A DNA stretch of 64,000 nucleotides from Pedobacter cryoconitis (GTDB taxonomy: Bacteria; Bacteroidota; Bacteroidia; Sphingobacteriales; Sphingobacteriaceae), in assembly GCA_019352875.1 (NCBI GenBank), contig JAAAFW010000015.1:550455-614454 (forward strand). Reading direction: 5' to 3'. Below, one piece after another: positions 32,439-41,886 of this stretch (positions are counted from its first letter, which is position 1; each line of letters opens with the position of its first letter). Both the position numbers and the translations under genes were made by a program. The notes beneath the pieces are model-generated. The model made no database searches. It worked only from the letters and a program-made list of their open reading frames with translations, and had not been told where the DNA came from.

Positions 32439-34100
32439 TCAACTGTCTTTCTTCCAGAATGAAATTAAGAACACCAGCCCCATAACACCAGAAATCAAAA
32501 TACCTGCAAATCCCAGGACAGGAATATCCCAAATTTTAGGACCTTTATCTGCCTGTATAATTAATGAGGAGGCGATCGCAAAACCAGTAATAATTAAAGC
32601 ATATGAAAGCTTGCTGAAACCATTAACTACAGCATTTTTAAATGCAGGGAAATCTCTGATTTCCTGGACGACTTTCAATTCACCGTTATCCAGTTTGGTC
32701 ACAATATTTTTCAGATTCTCTGGAATTTCTGTCAGACCTTCACCAAAAGTTCGCAAGGTTTCCAGCCCCTTATCAATCAGATATTCCGGACTCAGTCTTC
32801 TTTTAATAATTTTGGCAACATAGGGCCGCATACTTTCTACGATATTCATTTCAGGATCTAGCTTCCGTCCGATACCTTCAATCAGCACAATTCCACGTAC
32901 AAGAAGGTAAATGTGTTCGGGCATCAGAATTTCGTTATCATTCAGAACTGCGGAGAAGCTTTTGAGAATTACTTTTACATCTATATCGGCCAGAGAGTTT
33001 CCGCTAAGCAGCTCAAAAACACCATGGATATCACGTTCCAACTTTCTTTCATCGGTTATGTTAAAACGAACAGCCATTCTTTTAATCGTGGGGATTAATC
33101 GTTTGGCGTCCCTCGCCATGAAGTGAGCAATAAAATTCTCAAGCAATTCTTTATCTGAAGGCATCATGCTTCCCATCGATCCAAAATCGATAAATGCTAT
33201 TTGGGCCGAAGGGAGTACAAACAGATTACCGGCATGGGGATCTGCATGAAAAAATCCATGTTCCATCACCTGTGTCATGTACAAATCAAGTCCTGTCGCC
33301 GCAATATCTTTTGGATCGAACCCTTCTTTCACCAATGCTTCGCGGTCTGTGATTTTTAGTCCTGCGATATACTCCATACAGAGCACATTATCATTAGATA
33401 AGTCTGGATAAGGCAATACCGGATGAAGCTTGGGATGACCTTTAAAATTTCTGGCAAACTGTTCCATATTGGATTCTTCGCGCAAAAATGAAAGTTCATT
33501 AATGATAGCTTTTTCAAACGCTTCCAAGACCTGCACCAAATTGATTTTCCTGAAACTCTCATTATAATTTACGAGTAATCGCGCAAAATCTTTCATAATC
33601 AGCAGATCGGCTTCAACTATTTCCCTTATGCCTGGTCTTTTAACCTTAATAATTACCTTCTCTCCTGTAGTCAATACGGCGGTATAAACTTGCGAAATTG
33701 ACGCAGAAGCAATTGGTACAGGATCAATATGACTAAAATAATCTTCCGGTATAATATTCAGTTCATCGGCAACCCATTGCCGCACGTCCAATTCTTCGGG
33801 CTTGACCTTATCCTGCAATTTCTTCAGTTCTGTGATCAGCTCCGCCGGCAAAAGGTCTTCCCGGTCACTAAAAGCCTGTCCGAATTTAATGTAAGTCGGA
33901 CCTAGCTCTTCCAGGACGATTCGTATCCTTTCATAAACATTTAAAGAAGGGACCTGAGAATCCAGACCCGAATTACCGGGAGAATCTGCCGTGAAATGTT
34001 GCCGAAAATTGGTTCTCACCATTAATTCCTCAAAACCGTATTTTGATAAGATACTTAGAAGAACCGCAGTTCTCTTAATTTTCTTCTTTTGATTCTGCAT
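32439..34100 (-). CDS. ABC1 kinase-like protein (AarF/UbiB family)
   Basis: A 553-residue protein. It has the ABC1/UbiB kinase features: KFGQ (YIKFGQAFS), an alanine/valine-rich nucleotide loop with IIKVKRPG, HGFFHADPHAGNLFV (catalytic Asp) and IDFGSMG (metal-binding Asp). Two hydrophobic helices lie at the C-terminus (about 500-550). UbiB-type proteins support quinone or lipid biosynthesis at the membrane; Bacteroidetes make menaquinone, so the pathway is open. The start at 34100 (MQNQKKKIKR) is preferred over 34157. It is 96 bases after the two-component kinase gene. Confidence 0.85.
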   Translation of the reverse strand: MQNQKKKIKRTAVLLSILSKYGFEELMVRTNFRQHFTADSPGNSGLDSQVPSLNVYERIRIVLEELGPTYIKFGQAFSDREDLLPAELITELKKLQDKVKPEELDVRQWVADELNIIPEDYFSHIDPVPIASASISQVYTAVLTTGEKVIIKVKRPGIREIVEADLLIMKDFARLLVNYNESFRKINLVQVLEAFEKAIINELSFLREESNMEQFARNFKGHPKLHPVLPYPDLSNDNVLCMEYIAGLKITDREALVKEGFDPKDIAATGLDLYMTQVMEHGFFHADPHAGNLFVLPSAQIAFIDFGSMGSMMPSDKELLENFIAHFMARDAKRLIPTIKRMAVRFNITDERKLERDIHGVFELLSGNSLADIDVKVILKSFSAVLNDNEILMPEHIYLLVRGIVLIEGIGRKLDPEMNIVESMRPYVAKIIKRRLSPEYLIDKGLETLRTFGEGLTEIPENLKNIVTKLDNGELKVVQEIRDFPAFKNAVVNGFSKLSYALIITGFAIASSLIIQADKGPKIWDIPVLGFAGILISGVMGLVFLISFWKKDS

Positions 34101-34196
34101 AGCTGGGGCGTAAAAAGGAATAACAAAAAACCAGCTGTTTCTGTTTAGCAATAGCACAAGAACCTAAAAAGCACGACCGGAAAAAAGGCTTCAGAT

Positions 34197-35459
34197 TCAT
34201 GGAGATACCGGCATAAATAATTTAAAATAATGATTTCCGTCAATCATTTCGTAAGTAAACTGATAGCCATACTGTACACTGATTTCCCTGCAGATTGCCA
34301 GTCCCAAACCAGTCCCCTCAGAATCTGCAGATTTATAAAACCTTTGGAAGTATTTTTCATCCAGCTTTTCTGCCCTCCCCGTATTACCGATAACAATAGC
34401 ATTACCTGAAGACTTTACCCATACACTCCCACCCTGATAATTGTGCCTGACTGCATTACTCAATAAATTATTGAATAATATATCGGCGAGATAACGGCTC
34501 ATTACAAGAGATGTCGGATGAATATCCAGATCGGGCTTAAGATTCTTTTTCTCGAAAAGTTCCTCAAACTGCCTCACCTTTTCCCGCAAGAGTTCATGCA
34601 TAGGATAAATCCCACTTTCAGGAAGTTGTCTGTTTTCGATCTTTGTTAGTAACAGCAGGGACTGATTTAATCTGGACGTCCGGTTTATTGCACGGTATAT
34701 GTCATCCAGCAGTCCGTACTGCTGATCATTGAAATCACCAGTTTGCAAAAGTGTATCCAGTTTTGACCTGATAATGGAAAGCGGTGTCATCATTTCATGA
34801 GCTGCGCTATCCGTAAAGTTCTTTAATTCTTTATAATCCTGCTGAACGCGCAACGCCATAAGATTAGCGGAATCAAAAAGTTCATCAAATTCATCTACTT
34901 CACCTTTTTTAAACTGGAGCTGATGGGACTTAACGAGATTGAAGCTTTTCATCTGATCCAGAACGGCATAAAAAGGCTTCCATAATCGACTCAATATAAA
35001 TCTATTGATCACAAAAAGAGTGAACAACAACAAACCAGTTACCGCCAATGTAATCAGCAGGATCATTCTTACCAGCCCCTCAGACTCCAATCTGGATTTT
35101 ACAATCGTCACTTCGTAGGTCTTGCCATTCAGATCCAAACGGGTAACTAACTCCCTGCCGGGCTCGATATTATGTTCAGGTTCATTTTTATAGATCGTAT
35201 TTTTAAATTCTCTGTTGCCAGTGTCAGAGGGATGCAGCTCCCTGAAAGACACCTGCTGGTCAAGATAATTTCCGGGCAGAGGGAGCTTCTTGTAGGTTGC
35301 TGCATACTGCATAATTTCGTCTTCTTCTACCTCCAGATCTTTATCCAGTTTAGCATTCAAAATCAGATGAATAAGAAAATAGTAGATAATACTAGTAAGC
35401 AATAAAACTAGCAACGAAATGATCAGATTGACGCGGTTATACTGACTGGAAAGTTTCAT
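34197..35459 (-). CDS. Sensor histidine kinase
   Basis: A 420-residue membrane kinase: helix at about 12-35, a periplasmic loop (about 36-130), a second helix at about 130-152, then a HAMP-like linker, HisKA with the phospho-accepting His in SAAHEMMTPLSI, and the ATPase domain with DILFNNLLSNAVRH (N-box) and TGLGLAICREI (G-box). It starts 4 bases inside the response-regulator gene (ATGA overlap), so the two form one system. The signal is not visible. Confidence 0.9.
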   Translation of the reverse strand: MKLSSQYNRVNLIISLLVLLLTSIIYYFLIHLILNAKLDKDLEVEEDEIMQYAATYKKLPLPGNYLDQQVSFRELHPSDTGNREFKNTIYKNEPEHNIEPGRELVTRLDLNGKTYEVTIVKSRLESEGLVRMILLITLAVTGLLLFTLFVINRFILSRLWKPFYAVLDQMKSFNLVKSHQLQFKKGEVDEFDELFDSANLMALRVQQDYKELKNFTDSAAHEMMTPLSIIRSKLDTLLQTGDFNDQQYGLLDDIYRAINRTSRLNQSLLLLTKIENRQLPESGIYPMHELLREKVRQFEELFEKKNLKPDLDIHPTSLVMSRYLADILFNNLLSNAVRHNYQGGSVWVKSSGNAIVIGNTGRAEKLDEKYFQRFYKSADSEGTGLGLAICREISVQYGYQFTYEMIDGNHYFKLFMPVSP

Positions 35460-36133
35460 AAAATTCCAAATTTATAACCAATTCCATATATGGAGTGTAT
35501 ATATTCAACAGCGCCTGCACTAGTTAATTTTTTCCTAAGATTTTTAATATGGCTATAAATAAAATCGTAATCGTCTGCAAGATCCATATCATCTCCCCAC
35601 AAATGTTCTGCGATCGCATTTTTAGTCACAACTTTCCCACGATTAGAGATAAAATAGATTAACAGATCATATTCTTTTTTGGTTAAGAGAACCGGCTGTC
35701 CATGGACCAGGACACGCATGGAAGTGAAATCAATCAGAATTTCATCGAAAACCAGCTGCTGATCACCGTCAAATTTTTTACGGCGAACTATAGCTATCAC
35801 CCTTGCACGAAGCTCAGAAAGATGAAAAGGTTTGACCAGATAATCATCTGCCCCCATATCCAGTCCTTCTAGTTTATCATCTAAAGAATGCTTGGCAGAA
35901 ATGATAAGCACCCCTTCTTTTTTCTTTAATGATTTAATTTCCTGTAATAACCGTAGTCCGTCGCCGTCAGGCAAACCCAGATCAAGAAGTATACAATCAT
36001 ATTGATATAACGCTATTTTTTCTGACGCTTCCTGAAATGTTGATGCAACCTCGCATCGCAGACCATCTCCCTGAAAATAGCTGGTGATACTCTCCTGCAA
36101 TTGCTTTTCGTCTTCGATTATCAGAATTTTCAT
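35456..36133 (-). CDS. Response regulator, OmpR/PhoB family
   Basis: A 225-residue regulator with a receiver domain (phospho-acceptor Asp in CILLDLGLPDGDG, about residue 51; Lys in DDYLVKPFH) and a C-terminal winged helix (about 125-225, KEYDLLIYFISNRG and YIHSIYGIGYKF). It is followed by its histidine kinase with a 4-base overlap. The upstream gap faces a divergent 114-residue gene. Targets unknown. Confidence 0.9.
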   Translation of the reverse strand: MKILIIEDEKQLQESITSYFQGDGLRCEVASTFQEASEKIALYQYDCILLDLGLPDGDGLRLLQEIKSLKKKEGVLIISAKHSLDDKLEGLDMGADDYLVKPFHLSELRARVIAIVRRKKFDGDQQLVFDEILIDFTSMRVLVHGQPVLLTKKEYDLLIYFISNRGKVVTKNAIAEHLWGDDMDLADDYDFIYSHIKNLRKKLTSAGAVEYIHSIYGIGYKFGIL

Positions 36134-36179
36134 GATCCGGGTATTTTTATTTACTTATAGTAAAGCTAATCGAATATAC

Positions 36180-36524
36180 ATGTTTAGACAAAATATTCTG
36201 GAAGAACCACTGTTAGCAGGAAAATATTTAGCTTTACCCGCTCTTAAACCACTTAGCGTTATGTCCCAGGAAAGAAATCCATATCAGCAGTTTAATGTTC
36301 AAATCTTAAAAGACTGGATTAGTAACGGTGTGAAATACATTAAACTGGTTGAGCTGCAGAGTAATCTGCCTGTGCAGTTTTTCGAGCTGATTCCTGATTC
36401 TGAAATTCCTGACTCAGAGGAAACCATATACCCTATAGATTCGGAAGAAATCACTGAGTTACTCGAACCACTTGCTAAAGTGAAGTTTCTAGTCCATGAG
36501 ATTTATCTGGAAGAGGAATTTTAA
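36180..36524 (+). CDS. Small protein of unknown function
   Basis: A 114-residue cytoplasmic protein, divergent from the response regulator with a 46-base gap and overlapping the 3' end of the hybrid kinase gene by 50 bases on the opposite strand. It opens MFRQNILEEPLLAGKYLALP and has an acidic stretch IPDSEIPDSEETIYPIDSEE. No family recognised. The reading frame extends upstream to 36084, but the extra codons overlap the response regulator, so 36180 was chosen. Its position in the divergent promoter region supports a real gene, but a chance frame is not excluded. Confidence 0.5.
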   Translation: MFRQNILEEPLLAGKYLALPALKPLSVMSQERNPYQQFNVQILKDWISNGVKYIKLVELQSNLPVQFFELIPDSEIPDSEETIYPIDSEEITELLEPLAKVKFLVHEIYLEEEF

Positions 36525-38319
36525 CTATTTCCTTCGGCCCTGTCAATTGAGTAAGTTTCTGATATAAATGATCTGGGTTAAATGGCTTTGACAGATAATC
36601 ATTCATACCAACCTGAATAACCTTCTCTGTAATATCTACATTTGAACTGGCAGTTAATGCTATAATTGGTACAGCCGCTTTAATAGGATCTTTTAAATTA
36701 CGGATCGTGGTAGCTGCCTCATAACCATCCATTTCTGGCATATACAGATCCATTAAAATTATATCAAAATCCATTGTTTCCAGTAATTTCACCGCAATTA
36801 ATCCATTTTCTGCGATGACTGGCCGGATATGCCATTGTTCGAGTGTTTTTCTGATTACCAATACATTAACCGGGTTATCCTCCGCAACAAGCACTTTAAG
36901 ATCCGCAAGTTCCTCCCCAGATACAGTATGCTCAGGTAAATCAAGTATACCCGCAGGCTGGGAAATAAAATCGATATCAAAATAAAACTGCGTGCCTTCA
37001 TTCGGTCTGCTGCTGAGTTGAATACTGGTATTAAACATAGTCAGAACTCTCTTGACGATTGGTAGTCCAAGTCCTGTACCACCGAAATAACGGTTTGTAC
37101 TGGAACTCGCTTGTATAAATGGTTCGAAAATTTCCTGTTGTTTCTCTGCCGCTATACCAATACCTGTGTCGGTGACTTTAAAACGTATGGAGACTTCACC
37201 AACACGCTGTTTTATAATAATGAGAGCTAATTCAACTGTACCTTTTTCGGTGAATTTAACCGCATTATTTAATAAATTTAATAAGACCTGGGTTAATCTG
37301 GTAGGATCACTAACCACCCGTATTTGTCCAAGTTCTTCAGGTAAAACCACCTTCAGATTTAACATTTTCTCTTGGGCTCGGGGTTTGATACTCAGAATAT
37401 TATTATTAATGAGTACAGTCAGATCAAACGGAATATTTTCCAACTCTAATTTACCGGATTCAAATTTATTAAAGTCAAGAATATCATTAATAAGGGAGAG
37501 CAGGTTCTCCGCAGAAAACTTAAGCACGGCAATATTCTCCTTCTGATCCTCCCTTGGGCTTTGCAGCAGCAAAGCATTAGAAATTCCTATTACCCCATTT
37601 AATGGAGTTCTGAGTTCATGAGACATCGTCGACAGGAAGTCCATTCTTGCATTTGATAATTTACCTACCTCATAGAGTGTATTTTCCAGTTTTTCGTTAA
37701 GCTCTTTCAGCTCATTTTTGGTTTCTGTAAGCGTAATAAAATTCTGGTTAAAAGCCTGAAAAAAATAATGATGAAGAAAAATGATCAGGAAGAAATTATA
37801 AGTAATAACAAACAGATAGGTTAGCTGACTAACTTCGTGAGGACCAGATGTTAAATAAAAATAGGTCTTATAATCTGTAGCCGTATATAATAGAATCGGC
37901 AGTATATTAATAGCGGCATAAAACCAACCCCACCTTAAACCGTGCATATAGAAGCCCAGTACGCAGGCCAGCCAGATAAACTGGAGAGTCTCTATATTAA
38001 CCCCCTGTACGTAGATAATCAGATTGCTCCATACCGCAAGTGTAATAAGACCGAGGACAACATGAGATACAATTTTCCATGCATAGGTATAATAAGCAAT
38101 AGCAATAAGTAAAGGACTTGCGGCGAAGATTATACTTACCCGAATCAGATGCAGTGTTTCTCCCCCAAGGATATAGGCTACAATTAAGACAGCTGTAAAT
38201 ACCGCATATAAAACCAGTATATAGGCAAGCATTTTTATACGGGCCTGATTAATTGGATTCTTCTCCCTGACTAGTAGCCGGTTAAATATATTCCCGATAC
38301 TGATGAACGCGTTAATCAT
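36475..38319 (-). CDS. Hybrid sensor histidine kinase/response regulator
   Basis: A 614-residue membrane protein: six to seven N-terminal helices (about 25-200), HisKA with SHELRTPLNGVIG (His at about 235), HATPase with LLNLLNNAVKFTE (N-box) and GGTGLGLPIV (G-box), and a C-terminal receiver (about 470-590) with the phospho-acceptor Asp in ILMDLYMPEMDGYEA. It may pass phosphate to an unseen partner, since no HPt domain is present. Its 3' end overlaps the 36180 gene by 50 bases. Confidence 0.9.
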   Translation of the reverse strand: MINAFISIGNIFNRLLVREKNPINQARIKMLAYILVLYAVFTAVLIVAYILGGETLHLIRVSIIFAASPLLIAIAYYTYAWKIVSHVVLGLITLAVWSNLIIYVQGVNIETLQFIWLACVLGFYMHGLRWGWFYAAINILPILLYTATDYKTYFYLTSGPHEVSQLTYLFVITYNFFLIIFLHHYFFQAFNQNFITLTETKNELKELNEKLENTLYEVGKLSNARMDFLSTMSHELRTPLNGVIGISNALLLQSPREDQKENIAVLKFSAENLLSLINDILDFNKFESGKLELENIPFDLTVLINNNILSIKPRAQEKMLNLKVVLPEELGQIRVVSDPTRLTQVLLNLLNNAVKFTEKGTVELALIIIKQRVGEVSIRFKVTDTGIGIAAEKQQEIFEPFIQASSSTNRYFGGTGLGLPIVKRVLTMFNTSIQLSSRPNEGTQFYFDIDFISQPAGILDLPEHTVSGEELADLKVLVAEDNPVNVLVIRKTLEQWHIRPVIAENGLIAVKLLETMDFDIILMDLYMPEMDGYEAATTIRNLKDPIKAAVPIIALTASSNVDITEKVIQVGMNDYLSKPFNPDHLYQKLTQLTGPKEIVKIPLPDKSHGLETSL

Positions 38320-38481
38320 AATTGGACTACAAATTAGGAATTTAAAATATACAGCGTGTGTTCCGTTTCACAAAAATTACATCGCGGCCTTATGAACACC
38401 TCAAAAATAAACTAAAAAGACATTTAACACGGCATATATTAACCTATGTTTAATTCAGGATAGCAATCATTCCTGATTTCA

Positions 38482-38541
38482 TTCGAATTTCCTTCGGAGT
38501 TTTTTCGGTGATGACCGAAGGAACTCCGAAGGAAATTCGAA
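38482..38541. repeat. 60-nt perfect hairpin with CCTTCGG/CCGAAGG units
   Basis: The 394-base gap between the hybrid kinase and the aldo/keto reductase (38320-38713) holds an extended hairpin. A 20-base arm (38482-38501) pairs perfectly with 38522-38541; inside it a second stem TTCGGT/ACCGAA (38504-38509 with 38514-38519) closes over a GATG loop. Both stems use the CCTTCGG core, and a further CCGAAGG copy sits just downstream (38548-38554). No T-run follows, so it is not a normal terminator; it looks like a REP- or MITE-type palindrome. The rest of the gap holds no gene. Confidence 0.75.
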
Positions 38542-38656
38542 GCAAGGCCGAAGGAAGTACGCAATTAACCTTAACGAAACCAAAGCAAGACTACAGTAAC
38601 ATTTCAGTTAAAACACCCGGTAAAAAACTTATTCTACAATCTGACTGTTTTATATC

Positions 38657-38677
38657 TGTATAATTTCTATTTATACA
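38657..38677. promoter_or_regulatory. Inverted repeat before the aldo/keto reductase gene
   Basis: TGTATAA and TTATACA arms, separated by 7 bases, lie 37 bases before the ATG at 38714; a third TATACA copy follows at 38681-38686. This may be an operator or promoter element. Confidence 0.3.
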
Positions 38678-38713
38678 AATTATACAAACAATTTAACAAA
38701 GAATAATAAGAAA

Positions 38714-39697
38714 ATGGAATACAGAAGATTAGGAAAATCGGGATTACAGGTTAGTGCATTATCTCTAGGTAGCTGGCTAACTTTCGGACAGCAGATTAGT
38801 GATGAAATTGCAGATGAATTGATGGGTATAGCTTATGATGCCGGGGTCAATTTTTTTGACAATGCTGAGGGTTATGCCGAAGGTAAATCAGAGATAGTAA
38901 TGGGTAAATCGCTAAAAAAACATGGCTGGAAAAGAGAAACTTTTATAGTATCGAGTAAGGTGTTTTTTGGAACGGAGAACAAGGGTCCGAATGGCACTGG
39001 ACTAAGCAGAAAACACGTTATCGAGGCTTGTAATGCGGCTTTAAAACGATTGCAGGTAGATTACCTGGACTTATATTTTTGTCACCGCCCGGATAAAAAC
39101 ACTCCTGTAGAGGAAACAGTATTTGCGATGAATACGCTATTACAACAGGGTAAAATTCTCTACTGGGGAACTTCGGAATGGAGCGCCGCAGAAATTATGG
39201 AGGCTATCAGCATTGCCAAACAGTATAACTTGATTGGTCCGACCATGGAACAGCCACAATATAATCTACTGGAACGCAATAAGCTGGAAAATGAATATTT
39301 GCATCTTTTCAATAATCATGGGCTGGGTACAACCATTTGGTCTCCACTGGCCTCAGGTCTGCTCTCCGGTAAATACACGAAGGGTAACACTGGTGACACC
39401 CGCCTGGACATGAAAGGTATGGAATGGCTGAAAGAATCGGTACTTGCAGAAGAAAAGCTCAGCAAAGCCAAAAAACTGCAGGAATATGCAGACGAGCTGA
39501 ATATTCCGCTGGCCAAACTTTCCCTTGCCTGGTGTCTGAAAAATCCTAATGTAAGCACTGTTATTCTTGGAGCTTCTAAAACCGAACAGCTGAAAGAAAA
39601 CCTGACAACAATAGATATACTGCCAAGAATAAATGACGAGGTCGTAGAGCAGATCGAATCTATCATGCAAACCAAACCGGTATTATCGCAGTTTTAG
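38714..39697 (+). CDS. Aldo/keto reductase
   Basis: A 327-residue TIM-barrel AKR of the KCNAB/YghZ-like class (potassium-channel beta-subunit-like), with GKSGLQVSALSLGSWLTFG at the start, FDNAEGYAEGKSE (Asp and Tyr of the active site), the lysine in FIVSSKVFFG, and YLDLYFCHRPD with the His. NADPH binding is supported by STVILGASKTEQL at the end. Probably reduces aldehydes or ketones. It is followed by an ABC exporter gene 40 bases later on the same strand. Confidence 0.9.
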   Translation: MEYRRLGKSGLQVSALSLGSWLTFGQQISDEIADELMGIAYDAGVNFFDNAEGYAEGKSEIVMGKSLKKHGWKRETFIVSSKVFFGTENKGPNGTGLSRKHVIEACNAALKRLQVDYLDLYFCHRPDKNTPVEETVFAMNTLLQQGKILYWGTSEWSAAEIMEAISIAKQYNLIGPTMEQPQYNLLERNKLENEYLHLFNNHGLGTTIWSPLASGLLSGKYTKGNTGDTRLDMKGMEWLKESVLAEEKLSKAKKLQEYADELNIPLAKLSLAWCLKNPNVSTVILGASKTEQLKENLTTIDILPRINDEVVEQIESIMQTKPVLSQF

Positions 39698-39737
39698 GGT
39701 ATCTGATACTAGTTCATTTCAATAATCCGAAAGGCTC

Positions 39738-41483
39738 ATGAAGACATTATGGAAATACCTGAAGCCGCACAGATCACTTATCTTTCTGGCGTTACTGCTT
39801 GCGGGTATCGCTCAGCTGCTGACTCTGATTGATCCTTTAATCTTTGGTAAAATCGTAGATGATTATGCCAGTAATCCAAAAGGGTTAGCTGAAAAAGAAC
39901 TGGTACATGAGGTTTTATACTGGCTGGGTATTGCCGCACTAATTGCCATTGTTTCAAGGCTCTTTAAGTCGGTTCAGGAATATATTACCCGAAAGATCGT
40001 GGCACGATTTGGAATGCACATCTTTAACGACGGACTCAAACAAACGCTCCGCCTGTCATTTCACGAGTTTGAAGAGAACAGAAGCGGTACTACCCTTTCT
40101 GTCTTACAAAAGGTAAAAACTGATGCGGAGCGTTTTGTCAATTCTTTTATCAATGTATTATTTTCTTCCATGGTTGGAGTGGGTTTCCTACTTTGGTATA
40201 GTCTGAATAAAAACGGACTGTTGATTCCTGTGTTTATAATAGGCGTAGTTGTTTTGGGCTCATTGACAGGATTACTGTCCCGACGGATTAAAACTGTGCA
40301 GCGTTCTATCAACAGGCAAACTGATGCTCAGGCAGGAATTATCACCGAGAGTCTGCGAAATATAGAACTGGTTAAAAGCCTTGGCCTGACATTTCCTGAA
40401 ATCAGAAGGCTGAACGAGCAAACAAGGAAGATATTTAACCTGGAAATGTATAAGGCAAGAAAAGTAAGTTCATTGTCTTTCCTTCAGGGAACAACCCTGA
40501 GCCTGCTAAAGCAATCCATTTTATTCATTCTGCTTTGGCTCATTTTCCGTAAGGTATTAAGCACTGGTGAACTGATTGCCATGCAATTTATATCTACGGC
40601 GATCTTCGTTCCTTTACAGGATCTGGGAAATATGATCCTTCAGTATCGTGAGGTAGATGCCTCTATCAAAAACTTCGACAGGCTGATGCACAAACAGGTG
40701 GAGCGCAGACCTGAAAACCCTGTTGAACTCGGACCACTGGAAAGCCTCGAATTTAAGGAGGTCATATTCCGTCATAAAACTGCAGGCTACAATGCCATCG
40801 ATAATATCTCATTCCGCGTACAATCCGGTCAAACCATCGCCTTTGTTGGTCCTTCTGGTTCCGGAAAATCTACATTAGTTAAATTGCTGATTGGGCTGTA
40901 CCCTCCCGTAAGTGGTAAAATTTATTTTAACGATGTTAGCTCTACAGAGATCAGATACAATCCGCTCCGCAGACAAATCGGATTCGTCACGCAGGATACC
41001 CAGCTCTATGCCGGCACCATAAAGGACAATATGCGTTTTGTAAAACCCGGTGCTACAGACGAAGAAATTCATGAAGCTTTAAGGAAGGCTTCTGCAACTG
41101 GACTAATTGCCAAAGCTTCACATGGAGTAGATACAATGCTCGGCGAGAACGGCATGAAGTTGTCAGGTGGAGAGAAACAAAGAATCTCTATAGCACGTGC
41201 CTTATTAAGGCAGCCACGGTTACTTATCTTCGATGAAGCGACCTCCGCACTTGATTCCCTGACCGAAGAGGATATCACACAAACTATAAGAGATATCTCT
41301 GCAACCAGAGAACAACTCACGATTTTAATTGCGCACAGACTCTCGACAGTTATGCATGCAGACGTAATTTACGTATTAGAAAAGGGTAAAATATCAGAAA
41401 CAGGCTCCCATATGGACCTTCTTCAGGTTAATGGACTGTATGCAGCGATGTGGAGACAACAAATTGGCGAACGACGGCAGTAA
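39738..41483 (+). CDS. ABC transporter, fused permease and ATPase
   Basis: A 581-residue half-transporter of the exporter type: six helices (about 15-300), then the nucleotide-binding domain with Walker A GPSGSGKST (about 375), Q-loop TQDTQLY, signature LSGGEKQR, Walker B LLIFDEATSALD and the H-loop in AHRLST. It likely works as a homodimer exporting lipid, drug or peptide. It follows the aldo/keto reductase on the same strand with no clear terminator, so the two may share a transcript. It ends 122 bases before tRNA-Lys. Confidence 0.9.
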   Translation: MKTLWKYLKPHRSLIFLALLLAGIAQLLTLIDPLIFGKIVDDYASNPKGLAEKELVHEVLYWLGIAALIAIVSRLFKSVQEYITRKIVARFGMHIFNDGLKQTLRLSFHEFEENRSGTTLSVLQKVKTDAERFVNSFINVLFSSMVGVGFLLWYSLNKNGLLIPVFIIGVVVLGSLTGLLSRRIKTVQRSINRQTDAQAGIITESLRNIELVKSLGLTFPEIRRLNEQTRKIFNLEMYKARKVSSLSFLQGTTLSLLKQSILFILLWLIFRKVLSTGELIAMQFISTAIFVPLQDLGNMILQYREVDASIKNFDRLMHKQVERRPENPVELGPLESLEFKEVIFRHKTAGYNAIDNISFRVQSGQTIAFVGPSGSGKSTLVKLLIGLYPPVSGKIYFNDVSSTEIRYNPLRRQIGFVTQDTQLYAGTIKDNMRFVKPGATDEEIHEALRKASATGLIAKASHGVDTMLGENGMKLSGGEKQRISIARALLRQPRLLIFDEATSALDSLTEEDITQTIRDISATREQLTILIAHRLSTVMHADVIYVLEKGKISETGSHMDLLQVNGLYAAMWRQQIGERRQ

Positions 41484-41575
41484 TATAACAACCTGACATT
41501 TAAATAATTGTAAATTATTTTGATAAATAAACAATAAAAATTTCACCAAACATTTTACTTTAACATTTCTTTTTC

Positions 41576-41583
41576 TATCTTTG
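41576..41583 (+). promoter_or_regulatory. -7 box of tRNA-Lys
   Basis: TATCTTTG matches the Bacteroidetes -7 consensus TAnnTTTG and lies 22 bases before the tRNA start, with a T-rich stretch upstream as usual. Confidence 0.6.
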
Positions 41584-41605
41584 CACTCCTTCACACGAAG
41601 GAAAT

Positions 41606-41678
41606 GATTCCGTAGCTCAGCTGGTAGAGCATTACACTTTTAATGTAGTGGTCCTGGGTTCGAATCCCAGCGGGATCA
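41606..41678 (+). tRNA. tRNA-Lys (anticodon UUU)
   Basis: A 73-base cloverleaf: acceptor GATTCCG pairs with CGGGATC (one G-U pair), the D arm has AGCTCAGCTGGTAGAGC, the anticodon stem-loop has CTTTTAA with TTT in the anticodon position, and the T arm is CTGGG-TTCGAAT-CCCAG. The CCA end is not encoded. A Bacteroidetes -7 box lies upstream and a terminator hairpin follows. A second copy of the 3' end is seen near 43.26 kb. Confidence 0.95.
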
Positions 41679-41681
41679 CTT

Positions 41682-41718
41682 AAGGAGACAATCAAAATTG
41701 ATTGTCTCCTTTTTTTTC
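41682..41718 (+). terminator. Rho-independent terminator of tRNA-Lys
   Basis: Arm AAGGAGACAATCAA pairs with TTGATTGTCTCCTT (14 pairs nominally, tight loop), followed by a run of T. It starts three bases after the tRNA end. Confidence 0.9.
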
Positions 41719-41886
41719 TTCATTCAAACTCCTGTTTATCAGATATTTATCACGACCCGCCAAGAGTTCTCGTTGGTTCGACATTTAGAATCCCATCAAA
41801 TACTGTTCTGCGAAAATGTGATCAGGTAAGCCGCTAGCTAATTCAGATAATGATTTGATGTTCGATATCCCATTCAGGGATATTAA

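Noticed and set aside
41740..41886. Open minus-strand frame after the SDR stop (LSELASGLPDHIFAEQYLMG)
   Set aside because: In frame after the SDR stop but without start codon or recognisable domain; too short to call a remnant.
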